DNA of 7,453 bases from contig JASLXP010001202.1 in the NCBI GenBank assembly GCA_030740295.1, positions 1 to 7,453 of the forward strand, read 5' to 3'. The position numbers were made by a program, and so were the translations under genes. Below, piece after piece: positions 1-7,422 of this stretch (position 1 is the first letter of the stretch; each line of letters starts with the position of its first letter). The notes below the pieces were generated by a model. The model saw nothing but the letters and a program-made list of their open reading frames with translations, was not told the DNA's origin and searched no databases. The DNA comes from Planctomycetota bacterium. Its GTDB lineage: Bacteria > Planctomycetota > PUPC01 > JACPCR01.

Positions 1-36
1 TTTCGAGAAAAATCGATGACCGATTCTAACCTCCAG

Positions 37-3000
37 CTATTGATTCGGCAGCACCAGATACTCACCCGGTTTCAATGTCACTTTCAGCTCAGTGAATCTC
101 AATCCGTCCAGGTCCATGGTCCGCCGCAGAGTCGAGGTCACCGCCCTGTCGAGTGGATTGTTGACCGACAGGTGCCAGCCGGGCGGCTTGCCGTTGAGGC
201 CATCGTTGATCCGTGTCACTTGTATGAACAGGTCCTTTCCAGCTTCGTCCGCCACGACGGGATGGCCGGCAAGGATATGTGTTGCTTCTGATTTACTGAC
301 GAAGAGGGGGATGTACGCACGGCCATCGTGGTCAGCACCGAGGGCTCGGTAGCCACTGTTCTCTTTTGAGTAGTAGTGCGTTCGATAACCATCGTACTGA
401 TACAGGCCGATGCTCCATCGGCGATTGAGGCCGCTGATCCGAAGCGGGACGTTTACCTGCAGATTCTCCGGTCGCGGGATGGATAATTCGGCCGCGCCGT
501 TGACCGTCTCGACTTCGAGTAGACCTCCGGCTGAAGGCAGACGTTTGCCCCGAGCCAGTCTTAAGCCTGTTGGCTCTTTCAGATACTCCACCGTTTCGGC
601 AAGTTGGCTGGCGTCGGTCATCGACATGTCGAGAGGCCACGTCATGGTGAAGAACTCCGCGCCGTACCGGTCACCTTTCCTGACCGTCCGTTTCTCCATA
701 TTCGCGGTGACGGCGAGCCAGTAGGCCCGGGCCTGCCCGACGGTGAAGGTGACTGCTTCGCCACGATTGATGAAGAGCTGCGTGTTGCTGGGCCTGCTGC
801 TGAACAGACCGAACCAGTCTCCCGTGTCAAGTTTGAAGCGACGGCTCTTTACCGGGCGTACGGAGGCATCCATGACATTGCGGATTCCACCGCGGCCGCC
901 GATCACAAGCAGTATGGGTTGGCCCTTCACCAGGGGCGTCCAGCCGGAGTGCCACAGCAGCAGTCGCTCAATCTTCTGATCCTGTTTGAAGGTGATCTCT
1001 TCAGTGAAGAGCGACGGGAACGCACCGCCGAATACACCGGGGCCGCCCCATCCACTTGGCTCGACACCAACGGTGTATGGAATCCAGAATGTGTGGCTTG
1101 CCCACATATCGATCAGCTCGGAGGGTCGGAGCGGTCCGAAGGTGTACCAGGGATTGATGCTCGGGACCCCGGGCTCGAGCTGGCGATTGCAGACCATGCG
1201 TGCCCGGGTGGCGCCTTCGTCGCCGAATTCGAGAATCGGATACTGGTAGGGGTTTTGACCGAACCGGCCTTTATCCGACCGAAGGCGGGGCTGGGTGAAC
1301 TGGCCATTGCACATGAGGTTGTTGCCCTTGGGGCCGCCGTCCCATGTCCTTCCTGCATTTGCCACGGGAATCCATGGGAAGAGGTATGGCCAATGTGGGC
1401 CGTGGGCCATGATCATGTTCCCGCAGTCGTTCACGTGGTCGGAACAGAAGACGGAGATGTAGGTGCCCTCTTTGTAGCTGCGATTGGCGAAGCTCACAGC
1501 ACGGCCTCCCTTCAGATCTTCCGCAATGAGGGCCATGGTCCGCTGAACAGCGCCCGACAGAAACAGCACTTTGTTGAATTCTCTTTCGCCGTTCAGAACG
1601 AAACGGCGGAAGAGCTCCTTCCCATCATAAATGCGAATCTCTTTGAGCCCGGCTTCTGAAGTGACGTGAATGGGTGAGGGAGTCAGGCTGCGTCCGGTGA
1701 CGAATCGCTCGGAGCCGAAAACGATGGTTCTTTTGCAGTGCGGCCAGCGATGAATGATCGGGCCGTTGGATGGAAAAACGTTGAGGCCGTCATACGAATT
1801 GTTCCAGCGCAGCGCGTCCCTGTAAACGGTCTTGAGGGATCTGGCCTGCGCATACGTAAGCGCCTGGTTGGCCGCGACCGCCTGTTTCAGCTCGGACGGA
1901 GATCGCACGAGGTTCATACTGATCGGTGACGCCACTGCCTGGCAATCGTTGGTCGTCAGGTAGTCTTCAAGGGCATCGTCGATGAGTTTGCCCTTTTCAT
2001 ATGTCAGGATGGCTGCCGCGCTGAAGGGCCGGACATCGTACATCTTCATGCCGTTGCCGGACTGGCTGAATTTGAAGTAGCCGAGATTGTTGCCGTTCCG
2101 CAGAGTGGCGTAGAGCCCCCAGTCGAGCGATGGATTGCCCTTGGCCCAGTTGCCGTCCTTGTCCTGATACTGAAGGTTGTAGGTCCGCTTGTCTTTGCCG
2201 ACCAGGACCCGGTCTTCCGGAAAAGGCGGGTTCTTGCCGTAGACAAAAAGATGGTTGCCGATGTTGCTTTCCATGCGATAGCCGGCGAAGAGCTGCAGCT
2301 TGTCCGTGGTGTGTTTCTTCACCTCGGCTTTGAGGGCTTGGAGCTTCTCCGGATCGAGCTCTCTTAGGTCTTCGAGAAAGACAAGGAAGTCGAGCCCAGC
2401 CTCTGCGGCCGCGCCGGCGTAATCAGACACGCTGCCGGCCGCCCCGCTGATTTTAGTCTGCGCGCCGAAGAGCCCTCGAAAAAGCTTGCCCCGCATGGGC
2501 GGCCTGCGGTATTCGAGAACCTCTTCCTCTTTGTGCACCCACTCGGCGAGACGTTCAAGAGCGCCGGGGCGAAGCTGCGGCTCGAGCAGACGATTGGGAT
2601 CGGTGACGTGCCCGCCGAGCGCGTCGGTCTCGAATCCCTCTGCCGCGAGCCAGCGATAGGTATTCGTTAACAGTTTTCCATAATGGCTGGGCCGGCCGTC
2701 GATGCCGCGGCTCAGGATTTCGTGGTTGTATTGCCATTTCATTCCGCTGCCGATGGAGAACTGATGCCAGGTCTGCACCGCAGCCAGGCGCCCACCCTTC
2801 TTGATATCCCGGATGGCAAAAAGTACCGGATCATTGACAGGCTTCTGAGGGATGAGCGCGCCTTCGACCGGCTGGATTCCGCCCGGATCGTATTTGGGAA
2901 CCGCCGCATAGCTGGTCTTGCCGGCCTTCAATACAGGCTGCCAGCTTTCATCGATCAGAATAGGCATCGTATGCGCGCCGGTATAGTGACGCTCGATGGG

Positions 3001-3546
3001 ATACCAGACCAGCTCGACGCCTTTGCTGACCGGTGAGGGCAGGACGCGATCCGTCAGTGAGCACAGATTCCCTCGCGTCAGTTTTGTCATCGGTTTCGCA
3101 TGCCGATCTTCGAGCAGCATGACCGGAAACTGTATGCCCCATTCTTTCAAAAGGTGGTTGGGTGCGGTGCCGCCGTAATGCGGGCTGTAATGCAGAAAAA
3201 TTCCGCCCCCCGCGGCAAGGAACTTTTTCAGCACTGCGAAATATTCATTGAGTTTTCGGTGGCGTTGGGCAAACAGGCTGTGCTGGCCGGCGCGCTCGAT
3301 AGGGAAATCCAGAACCACCAGAACATCAAATTTGCGGACCCGTTCCCAGGTCAGTTCGAGAGCGTTCTCGGTAAAGTCGACCTCGAACCCCTGCTTTGCG
3401 AGCTCACGCATGTAATCGAAGCCCACATACTCGTATCGGTTTTCACCGGGACAGGAAAAAAGGATGGAGGGCTTGCGAGCCTCAGCGGCGAGCGGGGTCA
3501 AGCCCAGTGAGATGAAAACAGTAACGGTGACCGTGACTCGAATCAT
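37..3546 (-). CDS. Large secreted multidomain protein: ThuA-like domain, degenerate PHP-like region, C-terminal beta-rich region
   Basis: Encodes about 1169 aa from an ATG at 3546; its reaction is unknown. Residues 1-23 look like a signal peptide (basic start, VTVTVTVF core, AEA before R24), so it is probably exported. Residues 25-305 resemble a ThuA/class I glutamine-amidotransferase-type Rossmann fold: ILFSCPGENRYEY, a helix-rich stretch, then GGGIFLHYSPHYGG, where no nucleophilic Cys is seen. Residues 356-437 resemble a PHP domain (GLDFLVFLEDL at 384-394, SNIGNH near 427-432), but the usual His-x-His is replaced by GAQTK. A later part (593-649) has SNGP and LKEIRIYDGKELFRRF, as in C-terminal parts of PHP-like proteins. 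CSDHVNDC lies at 701-708. The remainder to 1169 looks beta-rich and aromatic, with LRRTMDL near the end. The start was chosen because AAGG lies 8 nt upstream and the signal peptide follows directly; an in-frame extension to 3645 would overlap the upstream gene. It is the second gene of a likely operon. The coding region is certain; the domain calls are by eye. Confidence 0.85.
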   Translation of the reverse strand: MIRVTVTVTVFISLGLTPLAAEARKPSILFSCPGENRYEYVGFDYMRELAKQGFEVDFTENALELTWERVRKFDVLVVLDFPIERAGQHSLFAQRHRKLNEYFAVLKKFLAAGGGIFLHYSPHYGGTAPNHLLKEWGIQFPVMLLEDRHAKPMTKLTRGNLCSLTDRVLPSPVSKGVELVWYPIERHYTGAHTMPILIDESWQPVLKAGKTSYAAVPKYDPGGIQPVEGALIPQKPVNDPVLFAIRDIKKGGRLAAVQTWHQFSIGSGMKWQYNHEILSRGIDGRPSHYGKLLTNTYRWLAAEGFETDALGGHVTDPNRLLEPQLRPGALERLAEWVHKEEEVLEYRRPPMRGKLFRGLFGAQTKISGAAGSVSDYAGAAAEAGLDFLVFLEDLRELDPEKLQALKAEVKKHTTDKLQLFAGYRMESNIGNHLFVYGKNPPFPEDRVLVGKDKRTYNLQYQDKDGNWAKGNPSLDWGLYATLRNGNNLGYFKFSQSGNGMKMYDVRPFSAAAILTYEKGKLIDDALEDYLTTNDCQAVASPISMNLVRSPSELKQAVAANQALTYAQARSLKTVYRDALRWNNSYDGLNVFPSNGPIIHRWPHCKRTIVFGSERFVTGRSLTPSPIHVTSEAGLKEIRIYDGKELFRRFVLNGEREFNKVLFLSGAVQRTMALIAEDLKGGRAVSFANRSYKEGTYISVFCSDHVNDCGNMIMAHGPHWPYLFPWIPVANAGRTWDGGPKGNNLMCNGQFTQPRLRSDKGRFGQNPYQYPILEFGDEGATRARMVCNRQLEPGVPSINPWYTFGPLRPSELIDMWASHTFWIPYTVGVEPSGWGGPGVFGGAFPSLFTEEITFKQDQKIERLLLWHSGWTPLVKGQPILLVIGGRGGIRNVMDASVRPVKSRRFKLDTGDWFGLFSSRPSNTQLFINRGEAVTFTVGQARAYWLAVTANMEKRTVRKGDRYGAEFFTMTWPLDMSMTDASQLAETVEYLKEPTGLRLARGKRLPSAGGLLEVETVNGAAELSIPRPENLQVNVPLRISGLNRRWSIGLYQYDGYRTHYYSKENSGYRALGADHDGRAYIPLFVSKSEATHILAGHPVVADEAGKDLFIQVTRINDGLNGKPPGWHLSVNNPLDRAVTSTLRRTMDLDGLRFTELKVTLKPGEYLVLPNQ

Positions 3547-3554
3547 GATGTTTG

Positions 3555-3558
3555 CCTT
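3555..3558 (-). promoter_or_regulatory. Shine-Dalgarno-like site that decides the start of the 1169-aa protein
   Basis: On the minus strand AAGG sits 8 nt before the ATG at 3546. This is the clearest ribosome-binding sequence in the window. It supports starting translation there rather than at the in-frame upstream start at 3645, which lies inside the 3' end of the neighbouring hydrolase gene and would place 33 polar residues before the signal peptide. Confidence 0.5.
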
Positions 3559-3598
3559 GCTGACATGCTTTTCCCGCTGACGTTCGTCTGAGCCATAG

Positions 3599-4777
3599 CT
3601 ATCGAGCAAATCCCAATTCACTCGAAACAACTGCGCCCCGCTCATCTTTGACGGTAAAGAACCAGATCAGTGCACCTTCGGGCAGTTTTCCGACACCCAC
3701 CATGCCATCTCCATGTTCGGCCTTTATGGTCTTCCATGCACGTTGCTTATTCGGTTTGCTCTCGGTGGTGTAATTGAGCCAGGCGTCGACGATTTCTGTT
3801 TCTGATTTCATCTCGGCTGATGGGGCCTCCCCTTCCTTCAATTGCACCTCGGGCAATGGGGCGCTTCCCAGCAGATGCTGGTCGATGAACATCCCAATCT
3901 CGATCGGCATCCAACCGGGTTTGTGGCCGTGTGGCATGCGTACGGTGATTCGCAGGTTTCGGTTTTTTACGATGCTGTAGGTCTTGTGATATTGTTCCAT
4001 CCAGTAAGCAAAATCATTCGTGCCGTTAACGAAGAAGACAGGCATCTGCGCGTTGCCCACATAGCTTGACGGGTCGAAGAGACGCACCCATTGGGCTCTC
4101 AGCTCGGGCGTCATTGCATCAAAATTCCGATTCCACGCGCTGCCTTCATGCAGAAAGCCGCAACCGTATACAGGTACGGCAGCCTTGAAACGACTGTCAA
4201 GCCCGGCCACGATACACGTCAGATAGCCGCCCCAACTGATCCCGGTGACTGCTGTCCGATCCGGGTCGACCTCCCTGAAGCTGCGGATGAGCGAGTGAGC
4301 CAGGATGACATTCGCAACCGCGTGCGTGGACCAAATCTCATTCAACGCCCCTCCAATGGTGCTGAATTTCTGTCTGGGTCCCTGGTCGGGGCCGCCGTCT
4401 GGCAGAGGCTTCCGGCCAGCGCCTTTGCCGGCCAAATCCATAGCGATGGCCGCGTAGCCCCGCTTCGCCCACAGTTCGACCCACTCCGGGAATACCGTGC
4501 CTCCACCGCCGTGCACCAGCACAACTGCCGGCAGGCTTATGTCTTTCGTCGTATCGCCTGCGAGAGTGCCAGGGGTTGCATAGAGGGCATAAACGCTCGT
4601 CTGCTTGCGATCACCATATGGCAGTGATTTGTAGAGCAGAGAACGGATTTTTCCGGCAGGCCCTTTCCACTCGAACTCCGGCGGCTGCCTGAGGGCCTCG
4701 AGATCCCAGGGCGAGCCCTCCTCTGCGGCGAGAGGCAAGGTGAACATACAACTCATTACGAAGTGACAGAAACGCAT
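3599..4777 (-). CDS. Secreted alpha/beta hydrolase (acetylxylan-esterase / dienelactone-hydrolase-like)
   Basis: Encodes about 392 aa from an ATG at 4777. Residues 1-18 form a short signal peptide (MRFCHFVMSCMFTLPLAA), so the enzyme should act outside the cytoplasm. The alpha/beta-hydrolase core is complete. VHGGGG (88-93) gives the oxyanion loop, GISWGG (179-184) the nucleophile elbow with Ser181, NGTND the likely acid Asp255, and MPHGHKPGW the catalytic His283 (or His285). VPVYGCGF after the elbow and FVNGTNDFAYW are typical of the esterase-like secreted branch often annotated as acetylxylan esterase or prolyl-oligopeptidase-family protein. A C-terminal extension of about 80 residues (from 308), beta-rich and ending in SSELGF, follows the catalytic core. 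The likely role is hydrolysis of an ester, perhaps an acyl group on a glycan; the substrate is not visible. An in-frame TTG at 4795 would add six residues but has no ribosome-binding site, while the ATG has a weak GAG 6 nt upstream. It is the first gene of the minus-strand pair, 52 nt ahead of the large protein. Confidence 0.88.
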   Translation of the reverse strand: MRFCHFVMSCMFTLPLAAEEGSPWDLEALRQPPEFEWKGPAGKIRSLLYKSLPYGDRKQTSVYALYATPGTLAGDTTKDISLPAVVLVHGGGGTVFPEWVELWAKRGYAAIAMDLAGKGAGRKPLPDGGPDQGPRQKFSTIGGALNEIWSTHAVANVILAHSLIRSFREVDPDRTAVTGISWGGYLTCIVAGLDSRFKAAVPVYGCGFLHEGSAWNRNFDAMTPELRAQWVRLFDPSSYVGNAQMPVFFVNGTNDFAYWMEQYHKTYSIVKNRNLRITVRMPHGHKPGWMPIEIGMFIDQHLLGSAPLPEVQLKEGEAPSAEMKSETEIVDAWLNYTTESKPNKQRAWKTIKAEHGDGMVGVGKLPEGALIWFFTVKDERGAVVSSELGFAR

Positions 4778-4854
4778 GTGAAACTCGTTCGTCAAAGGGC
4801 AAAGAATCTGGCATTTTCATCCCTGGTGGCTGATTCCGGCACTATTCTCGTTTT
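4778..4854. other. Short divergent intergenic region between the two hydrolase genes
   Basis: These 77 bp separate the start codons of the minus-strand hydrolase (4777) and the plus-strand NPCBM hydrolase (4855). Promoters for both directions must lie here or inside the flanking coding sequence. I see no convincing -35/-10 pair, no strong palindrome and no riboswitch-like structure. The plus-strand start has no recognisable Shine-Dalgarno sequence. The arrangement suggests co-regulation of the two transcription units, but no operator can be named from the sequence. Confidence 0.4.
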
Positions 4855-7407
4855 ATGGTTTCAAATAATCCAATGCGACCGGCGAATCGTTCTCTCCTTC
4901 TGCTGATGGGTGTCCTCTGCATCGCGGGCAACGCGCCCTCCGAGCCTGTGCCGGCCAGTGACGGTTATCTGCTCTATGAGCTGGCCCTCGATTCGCCTCT
5001 CATCAAGGCCTACGACTACCTGAAGATCCACCGCAAGGACAGTGAACTGGCCGCGTTCACCCGCGAGTTGATGGAGCGCGTGCACGGGACTGAGAATTAC
5101 CGGCGCCGCCGCCTGCTGGCCACTCTCAAGGCGCAGCTCGATTATAAATTCTCCTACTTCTCTACCGACGACGATGCCAGTGTCGACCTCTTTTATGAAA
5201 AGCTGCACGCCATCGAGCGTGGGGAAAACCCTTTCAAATACGACATCACCGGCCTGCGCGGGTACTACGCGGTGAACGACAACTCCTGCCAGCCATTCAA
5301 GGTCTCGACACCGTTCGACTATCGGCGCAGCCAGGAGAAATATCCCCTCGTGCTGTCGCTGCATCATCACGGCTGGTCTGACTGGTACCGTCCCTTCCAG
5401 GGCTACGCCTCTTTCCTCAGCGATGCTATCGTCGTCGCGCCGCACGGGCGCGGGAGCTGTGATTATCTCTGGATTGCAGAGCAGGACGTGCTCGAATGCA
5501 TCAAGGCCGCCAGGGATGAATTCAATATCGATCCGGATCGAATTTACGTTACCGGATGGTCCATGGGCGGGACGGGTTCGTTTCATCTGCCGGGCCGGTA
5601 TCCGGACATCTTCGCGGCCAGTTTCCCCAAGGCCGGAAATGCCGATTTTACTGCGTGGGAGGAGGCATGGAAGGAAGACCGGCAGCGCATGGATTCGCCG
5701 CGATTACCGGAACGCATGTTCCTGCGATGGGAGACCGCGCCCGTCACCTTCGCGGAAAATTTTCTGCACACGCCCATCGCCATCGAGCATGGTGCGCTCG
5801 ACTCGATCAATCCGGTGAACCACTCGCGCAACATGGCAGGGCGGCTGAAGCAGCTCGGCTATAAGAAGGTCACCTTTAAAGCCGGTGACGGCGGGCATGG
5901 TTGGGGATCGATGTTCAGCGAGCGATGGGAGTGGATGAAACCTCACAGGCGGACAAAGCACCCCAAACGAGTGCGGCACAAGATTTCAAAACTGCGACAC
6001 GGTAAGGCATGGTGGCTGACGATTACTCGACTCTCAAAACGGATGAAACTTGCCGAAATAGATATGCAGGTGGTCTCCAACAGACGCATTGAGGTAAAGC
6101 GCCTCGATAACATTGAAGGCTTTGCCCTGGCGCTGATTCCTGAGCTCGGGCTGGCTCAGGACGAAGTGGTGCTCGCACTTACTCACAAGGCAGAGCCGAT
6201 CGAAGTGGCCCTGCCTTCACCAACCCCGTCCAAAGTTTCGGTGCAGTGGGACAACGGCAGATGGAAGGCGACGGCTGACGATTCCAAGAGCCATCCTGTT
6301 ACCTGGCCCCCGGAAAAACGTGCCGGACTCGAGGGGCCCATCGAAGACGCGGTCGTGGACGCCTTTCTGGTCGTCATCGGCAGCAAGGGCGATGAGTGGG
6401 ACAAAAAGATTGTGAAGGGCGAAGCCGAACGATGGATGCGCCAATGGCGGCGCCGGTATCAGACTGTGCCCAGGGCGAAGTTTGATGTAGACGTCACAGA
6501 TGAGGACATCGATGCTTTCAATCTGATCCTCTTCGGCGGCCCATCTCACAACCTGATCGTGAAACGCATTAACAACAGACTGCCGGTGAAATTCGGCGAC
6601 GGTAGAGTGCTGGTCGGCAAGACCGAATACACCGGTCAGGGCGTCGGCCTCAAAACTATCTATCCCAATCCTGAGAATCCCAACCGCAGCGTCGTCGTCT
6701 TCGGCGCGATCGACTGGCAAGGCATGTGGCAGCTCTCCCATCGATTCGGAACGTGGTTCGACTGGATGCCCCTCGACAACCGCCAGTGGTTTGATTACTG
6801 CGTCTTCGACGACAAGACCCGCGGCTTTGAGACCTTCCACGAAGTCGGCTTTTTCGACGAGGACTGGCGTCTGAAAAACGGCGTTAAATACAAAGCGCTG
6901 TCTGACTGGCGAGCGAAGGCGCCGGCTCGTGAATATCCAAAACTCAAAGAGATACCGGCCGATCGGAATGTCCGCCTGACCGAATTGTGGCCGGCCCAAA
7001 TCGACACTGCCCGCGAGCCCTTTCGAATCAACCGTTCATTCAAGGGCCTGCCGCTCTCGATTGGGCACAAACGCCAGCAATGGGGACTGGGCCAGTGGAT
7101 CGAATCGGCCATCACCTACGATCTCGGCGGCCAATTCAAACGTTTCGAAGTAAGGGCCGGTATCGACGCGGAGGGCCAGAAAAAGATAAGTGAGGCGCGC
7201 CTCGATGTGGAATACACAAAGTTCATCATCCTCGGCGACGGCCGCGAGCTGGATGCTCTCCGTTCAATCCAGTTTGGCGACAAGCCATACCTGATGGACG
7301 TCGATGTAACAGGAGTGAAAAAGCTGACCTTGATGGTCCTGCGCACCTATCCGCAAGGCTGGCTGTATGGAAATATCTGTTGGGGAGAGCCGTTGCTGAG
7401 GAAGTGA
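4855..7407 (+). CDS. Secreted alpha/beta hydrolase with uncharacterised middle domain and C-terminal NPCBM carbohydrate-binding domain
   Basis: Encodes 850 aa. A signal peptide spans about residues 1-27 (hydrophobic LLLLMGVLCIAGNA). Residues 38-130 are a charged, mostly helical N-terminal region. The catalytic alpha/beta-hydrolase domain covers about 150-365. LVLSLHHHGW (165-174) is the oxyanion loop with an unusual triple His, GWSMGG (234-239) the nucleophile elbow with Ser236, HGALD gives Asp316, and GGHGWG gives His348. This resembles esterase / prolyl-oligopeptidase-family proteins. Residues 385-465 look beta-rich. Residues 494-660 begin GPIEDAVVDAFLVV and alternate strands and helices; I recognise the pattern from related secreted hydrolases but know no function. 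Residues 716-850 match the NPCBM (GH98-associated) module: INRSFKGLPLSIG, YDLGGQFKRFEVRAGID, ILGDGREL, VDVDVTGVKKLTL. The protein likely binds glycan and hydrolyses a linked ester or peptide; the substrate is unknown. The start is ATG 4855 or ATG 4873 (residue 7); neither has a clear ribosome-binding site. It is transcribed divergently from the other two genes. Confidence 0.88.
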   Translation: MVSNNPMRPANRSLLLLMGVLCIAGNAPSEPVPASDGYLLYELALDSPLIKAYDYLKIHRKDSELAAFTRELMERVHGTENYRRRRLLATLKAQLDYKFSYFSTDDDASVDLFYEKLHAIERGENPFKYDITGLRGYYAVNDNSCQPFKVSTPFDYRRSQEKYPLVLSLHHHGWSDWYRPFQGYASFLSDAIVVAPHGRGSCDYLWIAEQDVLECIKAARDEFNIDPDRIYVTGWSMGGTGSFHLPGRYPDIFAASFPKAGNADFTAWEEAWKEDRQRMDSPRLPERMFLRWETAPVTFAENFLHTPIAIEHGALDSINPVNHSRNMAGRLKQLGYKKVTFKAGDGGHGWGSMFSERWEWMKPHRRTKHPKRVRHKISKLRHGKAWWLTITRLSKRMKLAEIDMQVVSNRRIEVKRLDNIEGFALALIPELGLAQDEVVLALTHKAEPIEVALPSPTPSKVSVQWDNGRWKATADDSKSHPVTWPPEKRAGLEGPIEDAVVDAFLVVIGSKGDEWDKKIVKGEAERWMRQWRRRYQTVPRAKFDVDVTDEDIDAFNLILFGGPSHNLIVKRINNRLPVKFGDGRVLVGKTEYTGQGVGLKTIYPNPENPNRSVVVFGAIDWQGMWQLSHRFGTWFDWMPLDNRQWFDYCVFDDKTRGFETFHEVGFFDEDWRLKNGVKYKALSDWRAKAPAREYPKLKEIPADRNVRLTELWPAQIDTAREPFRINRSFKGLPLSIGHKRQQWGLGQWIESAITYDLGGQFKRFEVRAGIDAEGQKKISEARLDVEYTKFIILGDGRELDALRSIQFGDKPYLMDVDVTGVKKLTLMVLRTYPQGWLYGNICWGEPLLRK

Positions 7408-7422
7408 ATGGTGGTGGAAGAG

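Noticed and set aside
7..26. Possible terminator after the large protein: on the minus strand AATCG-GTCAT-CGATT followed by a short T run.
   Set aside because: The stem is only 5 bp and AT-rich, and the T run is broken by C; too weak to call without the downstream sequence.
604..1659. A 351-codon open frame on the plus strand opposite the large minus-strand gene.
   Set aside because: The minus-strand frame has a signal peptide, recognisable motifs and continues far on both sides. The antisense product shows no domain pattern, has no ribosome-binding site and is a typical shadow frame in GC-rich DNA.
4091..4627. A 178-codon plus-strand open frame opposite the 392-aa hydrolase.
   Set aside because: It is antisense to the region encoding the Ser181 elbow and oxyanion loop of a clear enzyme gene; it shows no independent evidence of coding.
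4790..4795. TTGACG on the minus strand, resembling a -35 box, also containing an in-frame TTG start for the 392-aa hydrolase.
   Set aside because: No -10 match lies 16-18 bp downstream, and the TTG has no ribosome-binding sequence, whereas the ATG at 4777 directly begins the signal peptide.
4808..4848. Possible plus-strand promoter for the NPCBM hydrolase: CTGGCA as -35 and TATTCT as -10.
   Set aside because: The two boxes are about 29 bp apart, too far for a standard promoter, and the -10 would lie a few bases from the ATG.
4855..4944. Lipoprotein signal in the NPCBM hydrolase (Cys in GVLCIAG).
   Set aside because: The residues before the Cys (GVL) do not fit the lipobox, which needs a small residue at -1; an ordinary signal peptide cut near residue 27 fits better.
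4861..5586. A 241-codon minus-strand open frame opposite the NPCBM hydrolase.
   Set aside because: It lies wholly antisense to the alpha/beta-hydrolase domain whose catalytic motifs are intact; the translated product has no recognisable features.
6217..6999. A 260-codon minus-strand open frame opposite the middle domain of the NPCBM hydrolase.
   Set aside because: Same reason: it is fully antisense to a well-supported gene, with no motif and no start signal.
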